DNA from: DATCTV01 sp964400685
Lineage (GTDB): Bacteria > Desulfobacterota > Desulfomonilia > UBA1062
Assembly: GCA_964400685.1 (NCBI GenBank)
Contig: CAYNVT010000009.1
Coordinates: forward strand, 1 to 56,287
Reading direction: 5' to 3'
Length of the DNA stretch: 56,287 nucleotides
Part shown: positions 23,933 to 31,796 of the stretch, piece by piece
How the letters are laid out: every line of letters begins with the position of its first letter
How positions within the stretch are numbered: the stretch's first letter is position 1
The notes under the pieces: model-generated
The model's database searches: none
What the model saw: the letters and a program-made list of their open reading frames with translations, nothing else
Told to the model about the DNA's origin: nothing
Translations under genes and position numbers: made by a program

Positions 23933-24292
23933 ATGAAGATAGCGATATCGGCACAGGGTGAAGGACTGTCTGCAAAACTTGATCCGAGGTTCGGAAGGGC
24001 CCGGAAGTTTGTCATTTTTGATGAAGGCACCAGTGAGGTATCTTCGATCGACAATGCCCAGAATCTGAATGCAGCACAGGGTGCAGGGATACAGGCCGCA
24101 CAGACGGTATCAAGATCCGGGGCGAAGATCCTGATAACCGGTCACTGCGGTCCCAAGGCTTTCAGTGCGTTAACTGCCGCCGGAATAAAGATTTACACTG
24201 CGCCTGAGATAAATGTAGGCGAAGCGATAGAACTATACAAAAAGGGACTCCTTGCTCAAGCAGCAGGCGCTGATGTTGAAGGGCACTGGTGA
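23933..24292 (+). CDS. NifX/Orange-Protein-like protein, copy 3
   Basis: 119 residues, AAAGGAAATGAT before the ATG. MKIAISAQGEGLSAKLDPRFGRARKFV (in parts 1-27), NAAQGAGIQAAQTVSRSGAKILITGHCGPKAF and VGEAIELYKKG are typical of the large NifB/NifX-like family found beside DUF5320 genes. Cys is limited to GHCGP, which is also present in archaeal and bacterial relatives. It is a likely carrier of a metal cluster. Confidence 0.87.
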   Translation: MKIAISAQGEGLSAKLDPRFGRARKFVIFDEGTSEVSSIDNAQNLNAAQGAGIQAAQTVSRSGAKILITGHCGPKAFSALTAAGIKIYTAPEINVGEAIELYKKGLLAQAAGADVEGHW

Positions 24293-24299
24293 TTCGATT

Positions 24300-25187
24300 T
24301 TGAAAACATATATTGAATGCATCCCATGCCTGTTGAGGCAGACGAGTGATGCACTTGCCATGTCGGATATTGAAGATGCTTTAAAGCACAGTGTCATGAG
24401 AGATGTGTTGAAGGCAATGGCGGAGATGCCGTTCGATGCGCCGCCGCCTTACCTGGCGGGAATGGTTCATCGCCGGATAAGAGAGCTGACAGGAATAAAA
24501 GATCCCTATGCATCAGTGAAGAAGAAGGCCACAAACACTGCACTCGGCATGATCAGATCTGTCTCAAAAGTGATACTTAAATCAATGGATCCTTTTGAAG
24601 CGGCTGTCAGGTTTTCAATAGCAGGAAACATACTCGACTTCGGGGCTTTCACAAGGATCGATAAAGAGAAAATCGAAAGAACGGTAAAGGGCGCTCTGCT
24701 GAACGATATTGACGCAAAATGCGTGCGCGAGCTCAAGTCAAAGACGTCATCGGCAAAGTCCATTCTTTTTATTGGAGACAATGCAGGGGAGACTGTTTTT
24801 GATTCTCTCCTTATTGAACGGCTGCCTGCAAAGGCTCTCCGGTATGCTGTCAAGAGCGGACCGGTAATAAACGATGCGACATGTGATGATGCACTAGCCG
24901 CAGGTATCGACAAGTCATCTGAAATAATAGAAACAGGCTCCGACATGCCCGGGACCATCCTTGAAGATTGCAGCCCCGATTTTTTGCGGATATTCAACGA
25001 ATCGGATGTTGTAATTGCCAAAGGACAGGCGAATTATGAAACGCTCGAAGGCTGCAGCCGTGAGGTGTTTCATCTGATGCAGGTAAAATGCCCGGTCATT
25101 GCAAGAGATACCGGGTTTCCTGCAGGAACATGGATTGCAGCTAAAAACAGGGATATGCATGTATTATCGAGGGAGGCCCGTGGATGA
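24300..25187 (+). CDS. DUF89 (ARMT1-like) damage-control phosphatase family protein
   Basis: About 295 residues from a TTG at 24300. I prefer it because the family starts MKTYxECIPCLLRQ; ATG codons at 24252 and 24273 are alternatives, and the ribosome-binding site is weak in every case. Features are CIPCLLRQ (about 8-15), LFIGDNAGETVFDSLLIERL (about 158-177) and VVIAKGQANYETLEG (about 237-251), the metal-binding Asp/Asn set of DUF89. Family members are metal-dependent phosphatases of damaged sugar phosphates or related metabolites, and the Cys pair marks the anaerobe branch. The substrate is unknown. Confidence 0.82.
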   Translation: MKTYIECIPCLLRQTSDALAMSDIEDALKHSVMRDVLKAMAEMPFDAPPPYLAGMVHRRIRELTGIKDPYASVKKKATNTALGMIRSVSKVILKSMDPFEAAVRFSIAGNILDFGAFTRIDKEKIERTVKGALLNDIDAKCVRELKSKTSSAKSILFIGDNAGETVFDSLLIERLPAKALRYAVKSGPVINDATCDDALAAGIDKSSEIIETGSDMPGTILEDCSPDFLRIFNESDVVIAKGQANYETLEGCSREVFHLMQVKCPVIARDTGFPAGTWIAAKNRDMHVLSREARG

Positions 25188-25687
25188 ACGATATGCAAAG
25201 AAAAGGAATTATCTTCAAGCCGATAGGATATGTCAGAAGCCCTCATACCGACCCCAAGCTTACTCCCATACAGCCATGCTATTCGGAAGGGGCGGAGGGC
25301 TCAATCGAGATATTCAAAGAATACGAGGATGGACTGACCGATATTGAAGGGTTCTCTCACATAATCGTCATTTACCATTTCAACAGGGCCGAGCCTGTAA
25401 AGCTCAAAGTCAGGCCTTTCCTGGAGGATAAAGAGCATGGTGTTTTTTCAACCAGACACCCGTCAAGGCCTAACCCCATAGGGATGAGCGTTCTAAGGCT
25501 GCTCAAAAGAGAGGGGTCGATACTTCACGTTTCTGGTGTAGACATGCTGGACAGAACCCCGGTGCTTGATGTCAAACCGTATGTCAAAAGGTTTGATTTC
25601 GTCGAAGCCGATTCAAACGGCTGGCAGGATTCGGTCCCCGAAGAAACAGCGCAAAAGCTCGGCAGGCGTGCCGGGAAAATGAAATAG
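25184..25687 (+). CDS. trmO: TrmO/TsaA-like tRNA methyltransferase
   Basis: 167 residues, overlapping the DUF89 stop by four bases. FKPIGYVRSPH (about 11-21), IEGFSHIIVIYHFNRA, GVFSTRHPSRPNPIGMSVLRLL (in parts about 86-107) and MLDRTPVLDVKPY are the UPF0066 signature. TrmO transfers a methyl group from SAM to the threonylcarbamoyl group of t6A37 in certain tRNAs. Some short family members in anaerobes may have other SAM-dependent roles. It sits within the metal-cofactor locus without an obvious functional link. Confidence 0.85.
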   Translation: MNDMQRKGIIFKPIGYVRSPHTDPKLTPIQPCYSEGAEGSIEIFKEYEDGLTDIEGFSHIIVIYHFNRAEPVKLKVRPFLEDKEHGVFSTRHPSRPNPIGMSVLRLLKREGSILHVSGVDMLDRTPVLDVKPYVKRFDFVEADSNGWQDSVPEETAQKLGRRAGKMK

Positions 25688-25704
25688 ATAACGGGAGTCA
25701 ACAG

Positions 25705-25938
25705 ATGCCGACATACGATTATATCTGTAAGTCATGTGGTTTGAGGTTTGAAGTCTTCCGATCAATGAGTGACAGTTCGCCTGTTGAATGCGGCATATGC
25801 AGAGGTGCGGCCGTAAAGGCGCCGGCAACTACTGGAGGCATAATAATGAACAAAGGTTCAGGCTGCTCTTACGAATCCACGGGCACGACATGCTGCGGCG
25901 CGAAACAGCGATGCGGAAAGGATTCCTGCGGGAAATAG
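25705..25938 (+). CDS. FmdB-type zinc-ribbon protein
   Basis: 77 residues starting MPTYDYICKSCGLRFEVFRSMSD, with CxxC pairs in CKSC (8-11) and CGIC (about 31-34). This is the FmdB putative regulatory fold. The tail has more Cys (GSGCSYES, TTCCGAKQRCGKDSCGK), suggesting additional metal binding. FmdB-like ribbons occur beside formamidase, formate and metal genes, and the role here is unknown. Confidence 0.83.
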   Translation: MPTYDYICKSCGLRFEVFRSMSDSSPVECGICRGAAVKAPATTGGIIMNKGSGCSYESTGTTCCGAKQRCGKDSCGK

Positions 25939-25946
25939 GCCGGATT

Positions 25947-26795
25947 ATGAAGATAGCAGTAGCTTCAGGAAAGGGCGGGACAGGAAAAACAACGATAGCC
26001 GTAGGGCTCGCGCTTGCAGCTTCAGGTGAAGTCAAGGTGCTTGACTGTGATGTCGAGGCGCCCAACTGCCATATATTTCTGAAGCCGCAAATCATCTGCA
26101 GCAAAGAAGTGAGCGTACCTGTTCCCGTACTTGATGAATCATTGTGCGACGGCTGCGGAAAATGCGGTGATGTATGCGAATACAGGGCGATAGCTGTTAT
26201 TTCGAAGAAGCCCATGATATTCAGTGAACTCTGCCATGGCTGCGGTGCTTGCACCTATATATGTCCCCGGTATGCATTGACAGAAAGCCAACGGAATATC
26301 GGGATTATCGAAAAAGGAAATTCCATGAATATCGGGTTTGTGCACGGCCGTTTGAATATCGGAGAACCAATGTCGCCCCCTCTTATTAAAGCTGTCAGGA
26401 AAGAGGGAACAGAAGGGCTTACAATTATCGACTGTCCGCCCGGAACATCCTGTCCTGTTGTGACTGCCGTGACAGGCTCCGACTATGTGATCCTGGTAAC
26501 CGAACCGACACCTTTCGGTCTCAATGACCTGAAGCTTGCCGTTGAGATGCTTGATGAAATGGATATCCCGTATGGGGTCGTAATAAACAAGGCAGGTACA
26601 GGAGATAAATGCGTGAAGGACTTCTGTTTGAACGCCAGTATAGATGTTCTTTCGGAAATACCTGACAACAGAAGGGCTGCTGAGGCTTATTCGCAAGGCC
26701 TGCCGATGTCTGAAACCGTGCCTGAGTTCAGAAGTTGTTTTGAGAAAGTCCTTCAGGCGGTCACGGAAAATAAATTAAATGCAAAAGAATATTGA
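25947..26795 (+). CDS. MinD-type ATPase with two [4Fe-4S] clusters, copy 1
   Basis: 282 residues from ATG 25947. The frame is open back to 25788, but that overlaps FmdB and the family starts at MKIAVASGKGGTGKTT. Deviant Walker A GKGGTGKT is at about 7-14, and a ferredoxin insertion has CDGCGKCGDVC and CHGCGACTYIC (about 64-106). These are the MRP/MinD-ferredoxin ATPases that pair with Orange Protein and NifX-like proteins, probably using ATP to load or insert a metal cluster. It overlaps the radical SAM gene by 17 bases. A second copy follows at 27729. Confidence 0.9.
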   Translation: MKIAVASGKGGTGKTTIAVGLALAASGEVKVLDCDVEAPNCHIFLKPQIICSKEVSVPVPVLDESLCDGCGKCGDVCEYRAIAVISKKPMIFSELCHGCGACTYICPRYALTESQRNIGIIEKGNSMNIGFVHGRLNIGEPMSPPLIKAVRKEGTEGLTIIDCPPGTSCPVVTAVTGSDYVILVTEPTPFGLNDLKLAVEMLDEMDIPYGVVINKAGTGDKCVKDFCLNASIDVLSEIPDNRRAAEAYSQGLPMSETVPEFRSCFEKVLQAVTENKLNAKEY

Positions 26796-27732
26796 ATACA
26801 TATTCGGCCCGGTTCCTTCAAGAAGACTCGGCTACTCGCTGGGTGTTGATATAATGCCGTTCAAGACATGCACATATGACTGCATCTATTGCCAGCTGGG
26901 ACCGACAACATTGAAGACGGTTGAAAGAAAAGAATATATACCTCCGGCAGGGATAATAAACAGGCTTGAAAATAAGCTTTCATCGGGTGTGAGGGCTGAT
27001 TTTGTAACGATAACGGGATCAGGCGAACCCACACTCAATTCAGGAATCGGCGGGTTGATAAAAGAGATCAAAAAGATTACTGACATTCCTGTTGCCGTGC
27101 TTACCAACGGTTCGCTCCTTTTCCTTAAGGAAGTCAGAGAGTCACTGATGGGTGCGGACCTTGTTCTGCCTTCGCTTGATGCCGGAGATGAAGAGGCTTT
27201 CATAAGTGTCAACCGCCCTCACCGGGGAATAGAATTCAGCCGGATGGCAGAAGGCCTGAAGGATTTCTGCAGAGAGTTCAAAGGACGTACCTGGCTTGAA
27301 GTCTTTCTGGTTAATGAATTCAATGCTGATGATGAAAATATAAGCAGGATCATTCTTCAGACCGGGAAGATAAAACCCGGCAGAATACAGCTCAATACCT
27401 GCGACAGGCCTTCGGCGAGCATGAATATACATCCGGTATGCAGCAGGCGGCTTAGTCATATATTGAGCATGTTCGGAGACAATGCAGAGATAATCACTCA
27501 ATCATTTCATGAACCTGTAAAGTGCGAGGATGACAGCAGACAGTTTGAGTCTGAAATCCTGAACCTGATAAAGAGAAGGCCCTGCAGGCTGGCTGATTTA
27601 TCTCTTTCAACAGGGCTCGATCCGAATGAAATTGTTAAGATAACCGATGCGATCATAAAACAGGGCCTGATATCGACAGAAATTTCCGAAAACGGATTTT
27701 TCTACAAATACACCGGAGCCGACCGAACATGA
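26779..27732 (+). CDS. Radical SAM protein, COG0731-like, with C-terminal winged helix
   Basis: 317 residues. FGPVPSRRLGYSLGVD (about 9-24) is the COG0731 start, followed by the cluster motif CTYDCIYC (31-38), ITGSGEPTLNS and VLTNGSLL. After about residue 245 a small helical domain (LIKRRPCRLADLSLSTGLDPNEIVKI in parts) looks like a winged helix. COG0731 enzymes include TYW1-like tRNA enzymes, but the neighbours, two MinD-ferredoxin ATPases, suggest a cofactor or maturation role here. It overlaps both neighbours. Confidence 0.85.
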   Translation: MQKNIEYIFGPVPSRRLGYSLGVDIMPFKTCTYDCIYCQLGPTTLKTVERKEYIPPAGIINRLENKLSSGVRADFVTITGSGEPTLNSGIGGLIKEIKKITDIPVAVLTNGSLLFLKEVRESLMGADLVLPSLDAGDEEAFISVNRPHRGIEFSRMAEGLKDFCREFKGRTWLEVFLVNEFNADDENISRIILQTGKIKPGRIQLNTCDRPSASMNIHPVCSRRLSHILSMFGDNAEIITQSFHEPVKCEDDSRQFESEILNLIKRRPCRLADLSLSTGLDPNEIVKITDAIIKQGLISTEISENGFFYKYTGADRT

Positions 27733-28607
27733 AAGAACTTGTTGTCATAAGCGGTAAAGGGGGGACAGGCAAAACCAGTGTCCTGGCGTCCTTCGCCTCT
27801 CTTGCGGGAAAGGCCGTGACAGCCGACTGCGATGTGGATGCAGCTGACCTGCATCTGCTTCTAAAGCCTGAGAAAACACGGTCAGATGATTTTATAAGCG
27901 GCAGAAAGGCATCGATTGACGTTGAAAAATGCACTCTTTGCAGAGAATGTTTCAGATTGTGCAGGTTCGATGCTGTAAAGGAAAAAAGAGACGGCAAAGG
28001 CTATTTTATTGATGCACTCTCATGCGAGGGTTGCGGACTGTGCAGGCTTGCATGTCCTGCTGATGCGATAATTTTTGCAGAAGCCAGGTGCGGGCAATGG
28101 TTCGTATCGGAGACGAAATACGGCCCCATGGTGCATGCAAGGCTGTACCCGGGCGCGGGAAATTCCGGCAGACTGGTCACTCTGGTAAAGAACGAGGCAA
28201 AAAAAATCGGGGAGGAAAAGGGTCTTGAGCTCATGCTTGTTGACGGTCCTCCAGGTACGGGATGCCCTGTGATTGCGTCAATATCATGCGCATCCCTTGT
28301 GCTTGCTGTAACAGAGCCCACCTTTTCAGGCCTGCATGACCTCAAAAGGGTGCTGGAACTGACTGCGCATTTCAAGATTCCGGCCGCATTCTGCATCAAT
28401 AAATGGGATATAAATTCCAGGAACACGGATATGATGATAGATACCTTTAGAAATTCAGATGTGAGGTTTATCGGGAATATACCGTATGATATGGATATTA
28501 CGAAGGCGCAGCTCAAGGCCATGCCGGTCGTTAAGTTTTCAGATGGCTATGCGTCTCAACAAATAAGGAGAATCTGGGAGGAAGTATGCCGGATGATGGA
28601 TTTGTAA
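27729..28607 (+). CDS. MinD-type ATPase with two [4Fe-4S] clusters, copy 2
   Basis: 292 residues, overlapping the radical SAM stop by four bases. MKELVVISGKGGTGKTSVLAS (in parts 1-20) holds the deviant Walker A. CTLCRECFRLC and CEGCGLCRLAC (about 64-105) give two ferredoxin-type clusters, and LVDGPPGTGCPV is Walker B. The pairing of two such ATPases matches the DVU2103/DVU2104 pair of Desulfovibrio. They probably form a heterodimer. Confidence 0.9.
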   Translation: MKELVVISGKGGTGKTSVLASFASLAGKAVTADCDVDAADLHLLLKPEKTRSDDFISGRKASIDVEKCTLCRECFRLCRFDAVKEKRDGKGYFIDALSCEGCGLCRLACPADAIIFAEARCGQWFVSETKYGPMVHARLYPGAGNSGRLVTLVKNEAKKIGEEKGLELMLVDGPPGTGCPVIASISCASLVLAVTEPTFSGLHDLKRVLELTAHFKIPAAFCINKWDINSRNTDMMIDTFRNSDVRFIGNIPYDMDITKAQLKAMPVVKFSDGYASQQIRRIWEEVCRMMDL

Positions 28608-29857
28608 TACCGGGGGGTCTCGAGATTCAAAACTTTTTTGGCCCTCTGGAAGACCATAATGCGCATTCCTGCATAACAGGACCGTGCGGGGACACGATGG
28701 AGTTCTGGCTGAAAATTGATAATGGAGCCATAAGTTACGCCACCTTCATAACGGATGGGTGCATGCCTTCGATTGCCAGCGGTGCAATGGCGGCAAGCCT
28801 TGCAGAAGGAAAGTCTATTGAAACTGCTTCAGGAATTGAACAGCAGGACATTCTTGAGGCTCTGGGAGGGCTTCCTGAAGATCATGTCCATTGCGCGCTT
28901 CTTGCCGCTACTACGCTGCATGCGGCCATAGATGACTACAAAATAAAAAAAATAAAAGAGGAAAAAATGGGAGAATCAAAAAAAACCGATTGTGAAAGCT
29001 GTTCAAAATCAACATGTGATGCAAAAACCAAAAGGCCGGATGAGACGCCTCAGGATTTTGCCCAGCGCCAGATGCTTAATAAGAGGATGTGCAGCATCAA
29101 AAACAAGATACTGGTGCTTTCCGGCAAAGGCGGCGTCGGCAAGAGCACTGTTGCAGTAAACCTGGCCACGACCCTTATGCTTGAAGGCATGAATGTCGGC
29201 CTTCTTGACTGCGACATCCACGGTCCGAGCATTCCCAAGATGCTGAAGCTTGAGGGCTCGCAGGTGAAAAGCACTGGAGATGCCATTGCCCCGGTTGAAC
29301 TTGGAGGACTTAAGGTCATGTCCATAGGATTTTTCCTGGAAAACGCCGAAGATGCGGTTATATGGAGAGGCCCCATGAAATACAGCGCTATAAAACAGTT
29401 TCTGGGAGAGGTCGAATGGGGCGAACTGGACTTTCTCATAGTCGATCTCCCTCCTGGAACCGGCGATGAGCCGCTTTCACTCATACAGCTTATCGGAGAT
29501 GCCGCAGGTGCAGTAGTTGTAACGACTCCGCAGGATGTATCTACGGCGGATGTGAGGCGTTCCATCAGCTTCTGCCGTCAGCTCAAACTGCCGGTTCTGG
29601 GTGTAATCGAAAATATGAGCGGTTTCGTTTGTCCTCACTGCGGCAAGACCACAGACATCTTTAAAAGCGGAGGCGGTAAAAGGATGGCTGAGCAGATGGG
29701 TGTTCCCTTCCTGGGGAAAATACCTATTGAAGCTGGGATCGGAGAGTCCGGAGATGACGGAATGCCATATGTTTACCAGTTTTCAGATACGCCTACTGCC
29801 AGAGAATTCAAACTTGCAGTGGAGCCGATACTTAGATTGAAAAGTCAAACAGACTGA
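28586..29857 (+). CDS. mrp: IscU-like scaffold fused to Mrp/ApbC P-loop ATPase
   Basis: 423 residues. Residues about 15-115 resemble IscU/NifU: ITGPCGDTMEFWL, TDGCMPSIASGAMAASL and VHCALLAATTLHAAI align with the three cluster ligands of IscU. A Cys-rich linker (DCESCSKSTC, about 134-143) leads to an Mrp ATPase with GKGGVGKST (about 178-186), LLDCDIHGPSIPKMLKL and a CPHC motif near 346 that is the Mrp/NBP35 cluster site. A scaffold and a carrier ATPase on one chain would couple cluster assembly and transfer. It overlaps the upstream ATPase by 22 bases. Confidence 0.9.
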   Translation: MPDDGFVIPGGLEIQNFFGPLEDHNAHSCITGPCGDTMEFWLKIDNGAISYATFITDGCMPSIASGAMAASLAEGKSIETASGIEQQDILEALGGLPEDHVHCALLAATTLHAAIDDYKIKKIKEEKMGESKKTDCESCSKSTCDAKTKRPDETPQDFAQRQMLNKRMCSIKNKILVLSGKGGVGKSTVAVNLATTLMLEGMNVGLLDCDIHGPSIPKMLKLEGSQVKSTGDAIAPVELGGLKVMSIGFFLENAEDAVIWRGPMKYSAIKQFLGEVEWGELDFLIVDLPPGTGDEPLSLIQLIGDAAGAVVVTTPQDVSTADVRRSISFCRQLKLPVLGVIENMSGFVCPHCGKTTDIFKSGGGKRMAEQMGVPFLGKIPIEAGIGESGDDGMPYVYQFSDTPTAREFKLAVEPILRLKSQTD

Positions 29858-29889
29858 AACAAATAAATTAAATTATAAGGAGATTTCTT

Positions 29890-30228
29890 ATGAGAATAGC
29901 AATACCTACAGCAGGCGGTCTTCTGTGTATGCACTTTGGCCACTGCGAAACATTTGCCCTGCTTGATGTCGATGAAGAAAGAGGCGTTATTAAAGAATCT
30001 AATATGGTCGAACCGCCTCCTCATGAGCCTGGTCTTCTGCCGAAATGGCTGAAAGAAAAGGGAGCGGACGTTGTAATTGCCGGTGGAATGGGAATGCACG
30101 CGCAGAATCTCTTTGCCCAATCAGACATCAAGGTAGTCGTTGGAGCACAGGGGGGCTCTCCTGAAAGTCTGGTGAAGAGTTATCTTGCAGGAACGCTTGC
30201 TACAGGACCGAATGCCTGCGATCATTAA
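29890..30228 (+). CDS. NifX/Orange-Protein-like protein, copy 4
   Basis: 112 residues with a TAAGGAGAT site. MRIAIPTAGGLLCMHFGHCETFALLDVD (in parts 1-28) contains the HFGHC motif, and NLFAQSDIKVVVGAQGGSPESLVKSYLAGTL is the C-terminal half of the fold. It lies 32 bases after the Mrp fusion, the same Mrp-plus-ORP pairing seen in Desulfovibrio (DVU2109/DVU2108). It is therefore the best candidate for the Orange Protein itself, and Mo-Cu binding is only an inference. Confidence 0.88.
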   Translation: MRIAIPTAGGLLCMHFGHCETFALLDVDEERGVIKESNMVEPPPHEPGLLPKWLKEKGADVVIAGGMGMHAQNLFAQSDIKVVVGAQGGSPESLVKSYLAGTLATGPNACDH

Positions 30229-30270
30229 AAATATATGGTTCAGGAATAATAAAAAAAGGGGAGGAGTAAT

Positions 30271-30750
30271 ATGAGCGAACTGGCTTTTCAGGATTGTTAT
30301 CCGGATAATTTCAGCCACTGCTATGGATGCGGCAGGTTGAACAGTAAAGGCTTGCAGATTAAAAGCTTCTGGGATGGAGACGAAACTGTCTGTACTTATA
30401 TTCCGGATGAGAAATACATGGCGATACCGGGAATGGTGTACGGCGGGCTTATAGCATCGCTTATTGACTGTCACAGCACGGGTTCGGCTGCAGCCTATAC
30501 CGCGCGCGCCGAAGGCAGGGAAATCGGGAGCAAACCGGAAATAAGATTTCTGACCGCTGCACTTCATGTCGATTTCAAGAGCCCGACCCCGATGGGAGTG
30601 CCCCTTGAACTCAGGTCCAGTGCGAAAGAGATAAAACCCAGGAAGGTTATAATAACGACCGTTCTCACTTCGGGTGGAGTCGTCTGCGCTCAGGGAGAAG
30701 TAGTTGCGGTTCGCGTGCCTGATTCCGTTGTCGAAGCATTTAATAAATAA
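30271..30750 (+). CDS. PaaI-like hotdog thioesterase
   Basis: 159 residues with a GGGGAGGAG site. CYGCGRLNSKGLQIKSFW (about 13-30), IPGMVYGGLIASLIDCHSTGSAA (in parts about 53-75) and DFKSPTPMGVPLELR are the acyl-CoA thioesterase hotdog pattern, with the catalytic Asp/Glu region in IDCHS. It hydrolyses an acyl-CoA of unknown type. It is separated from the NifX operon by 42 bases and may be its last part or a new unit. Confidence 0.8.
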   Translation: MSELAFQDCYPDNFSHCYGCGRLNSKGLQIKSFWDGDETVCTYIPDEKYMAIPGMVYGGLIASLIDCHSTGSAAAYTARAEGREIGSKPEIRFLTAALHVDFKSPTPMGVPLELRSSAKEIKPRKVIITTVLTSGGVVCAQGEVVAVRVPDSVVEAFNK

Positions 30751-30764
30751 AAGGGAGATTGCTG

Positions 30765-31703
30765 ATGCAGATAAAAGAATCGGAAAAGATAGAGATACTT
30801 ATCCTTCAGGATAATTATATAGACCTTGTCGAAGCCCCGGCAAACCCGATTGCCGCCAGGGCCAACCCTGTGAAGGACGGTTACATAAAGAATTCCGTAA
30901 TTGCGGAACACGGATTTTCAGCCCTTGTCAAAACAACCGTCGGCGCAGATGAACACACGCTCCTTTTTGACTTCGGCTATTCTCCGGATGGGGTTGCGCA
31001 CAACATGGATGCGCTCGGGGTGGATGCGACCAGGATAGAGGAGACCGCACTTTCACACGGCCATATGGACCATACCGGAGGCCTTGAAAACGTTATCAGA
31101 AAAATCGGTAAATCTCTGAAAATCTTTCTGCATCCATTTGCCCTTGATAACAACCGCTATCTGAAGTTCACGGAAGACTTCAAACTGAAATTCCCTGAGT
31201 TGAAGAAAAAGAACCTTTCCGGAGCAGGGCTTGAAGTGATCGCAACGGAAAAACCTGTGCAAATGATCGGCGGATATTCCCTGTTTCTGGGCGAAATTCC
31301 CAGGAAGACCGCATTCGAACAGGGCATGCCGCTTGCAACTTTTGCAGATGATTCAGGCGAACATAAGGATGACATCATCGATGATTCATCTCTGGTTTTT
31401 TCTTTGAAAGGCAAAGGACTGGTCATTCTTACGGGCTGTGCCCACGCAGGCATAATAAACACAATCAGACACGCCCAGAAAGTTACCGGAGTAGAAAAGG
31501 TCCATGCCGTAATAGGCGGTTTCCATCTGGGAGGAGCGAACATGGATGCCGTTGTCTCACCCACGATCAATGAACTGAAAGAGATTGCACCAGAATATAT
31601 CATCCCGTGCCACTGCACGGGTAGAACAGCCATGATGGCCATGGAGCGGGAGTTGCCGGGATTTGTCCTCAGCATGTCAGGTACCAGGTTTACATTTTCT
31701 TGA
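30765..31703 (+). CDS. Metallo-beta-lactamase-fold hydrolase (COG1237-like)
   Basis: 312 residues from the ATG at 30765. A TTG two codons earlier is possible, but AAAAGGGAGATTG suits the ATG. Zinc ligands are in ALSHGHMDHTGGL (about 94-106), and VILTGCAHAGIIN, VIGGFHLGGA and IIPCHCTG follow the COG1237 pattern. Relatives make the ribofuranosylaminobenzene phosphate intermediate of methanopterin or are of unknown function. Substrate not determined. Confidence 0.8.
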   Translation: MQIKESEKIEILILQDNYIDLVEAPANPIAARANPVKDGYIKNSVIAEHGFSALVKTTVGADEHTLLFDFGYSPDGVAHNMDALGVDATRIEETALSHGHMDHTGGLENVIRKIGKSLKIFLHPFALDNNRYLKFTEDFKLKFPELKKKNLSGAGLEVIATEKPVQMIGGYSLFLGEIPRKTAFEQGMPLATFADDSGEHKDDIIDDSSLVFSLKGKGLVILTGCAHAGIINTIRHAQKVTGVEKVHAVIGGFHLGGANMDAVVSPTINELKEIAPEYIIPCHCTGRTAMMAMERELPGFVLSMSGTRFTFS

Positions 31704-31751
31704 CAGGCATCAATGATTATTTACCATCCTTGGGCTACTGTTGTCAGCATG

Positions 31752-31773
31752 TGCAGGGTAATAGAGCCCTGCA
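31752..31773 (+). promoter_or_regulatory. Hairpin in the leader of the peroxiredoxin gene
   Basis: TGCAGGG and CCCTGCA (seven-base arms) enclose an eight-base loop, 24 bases before the peroxiredoxin ATG and upstream of AAAGGAGGG. It could be an operator or an mRNA-stabilising stem. No U-run follows, so it is not a terminator. Confidence 0.45.
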
Positions 31774-31796
31774 TAAACAAATAAAGGAGGGTAATT

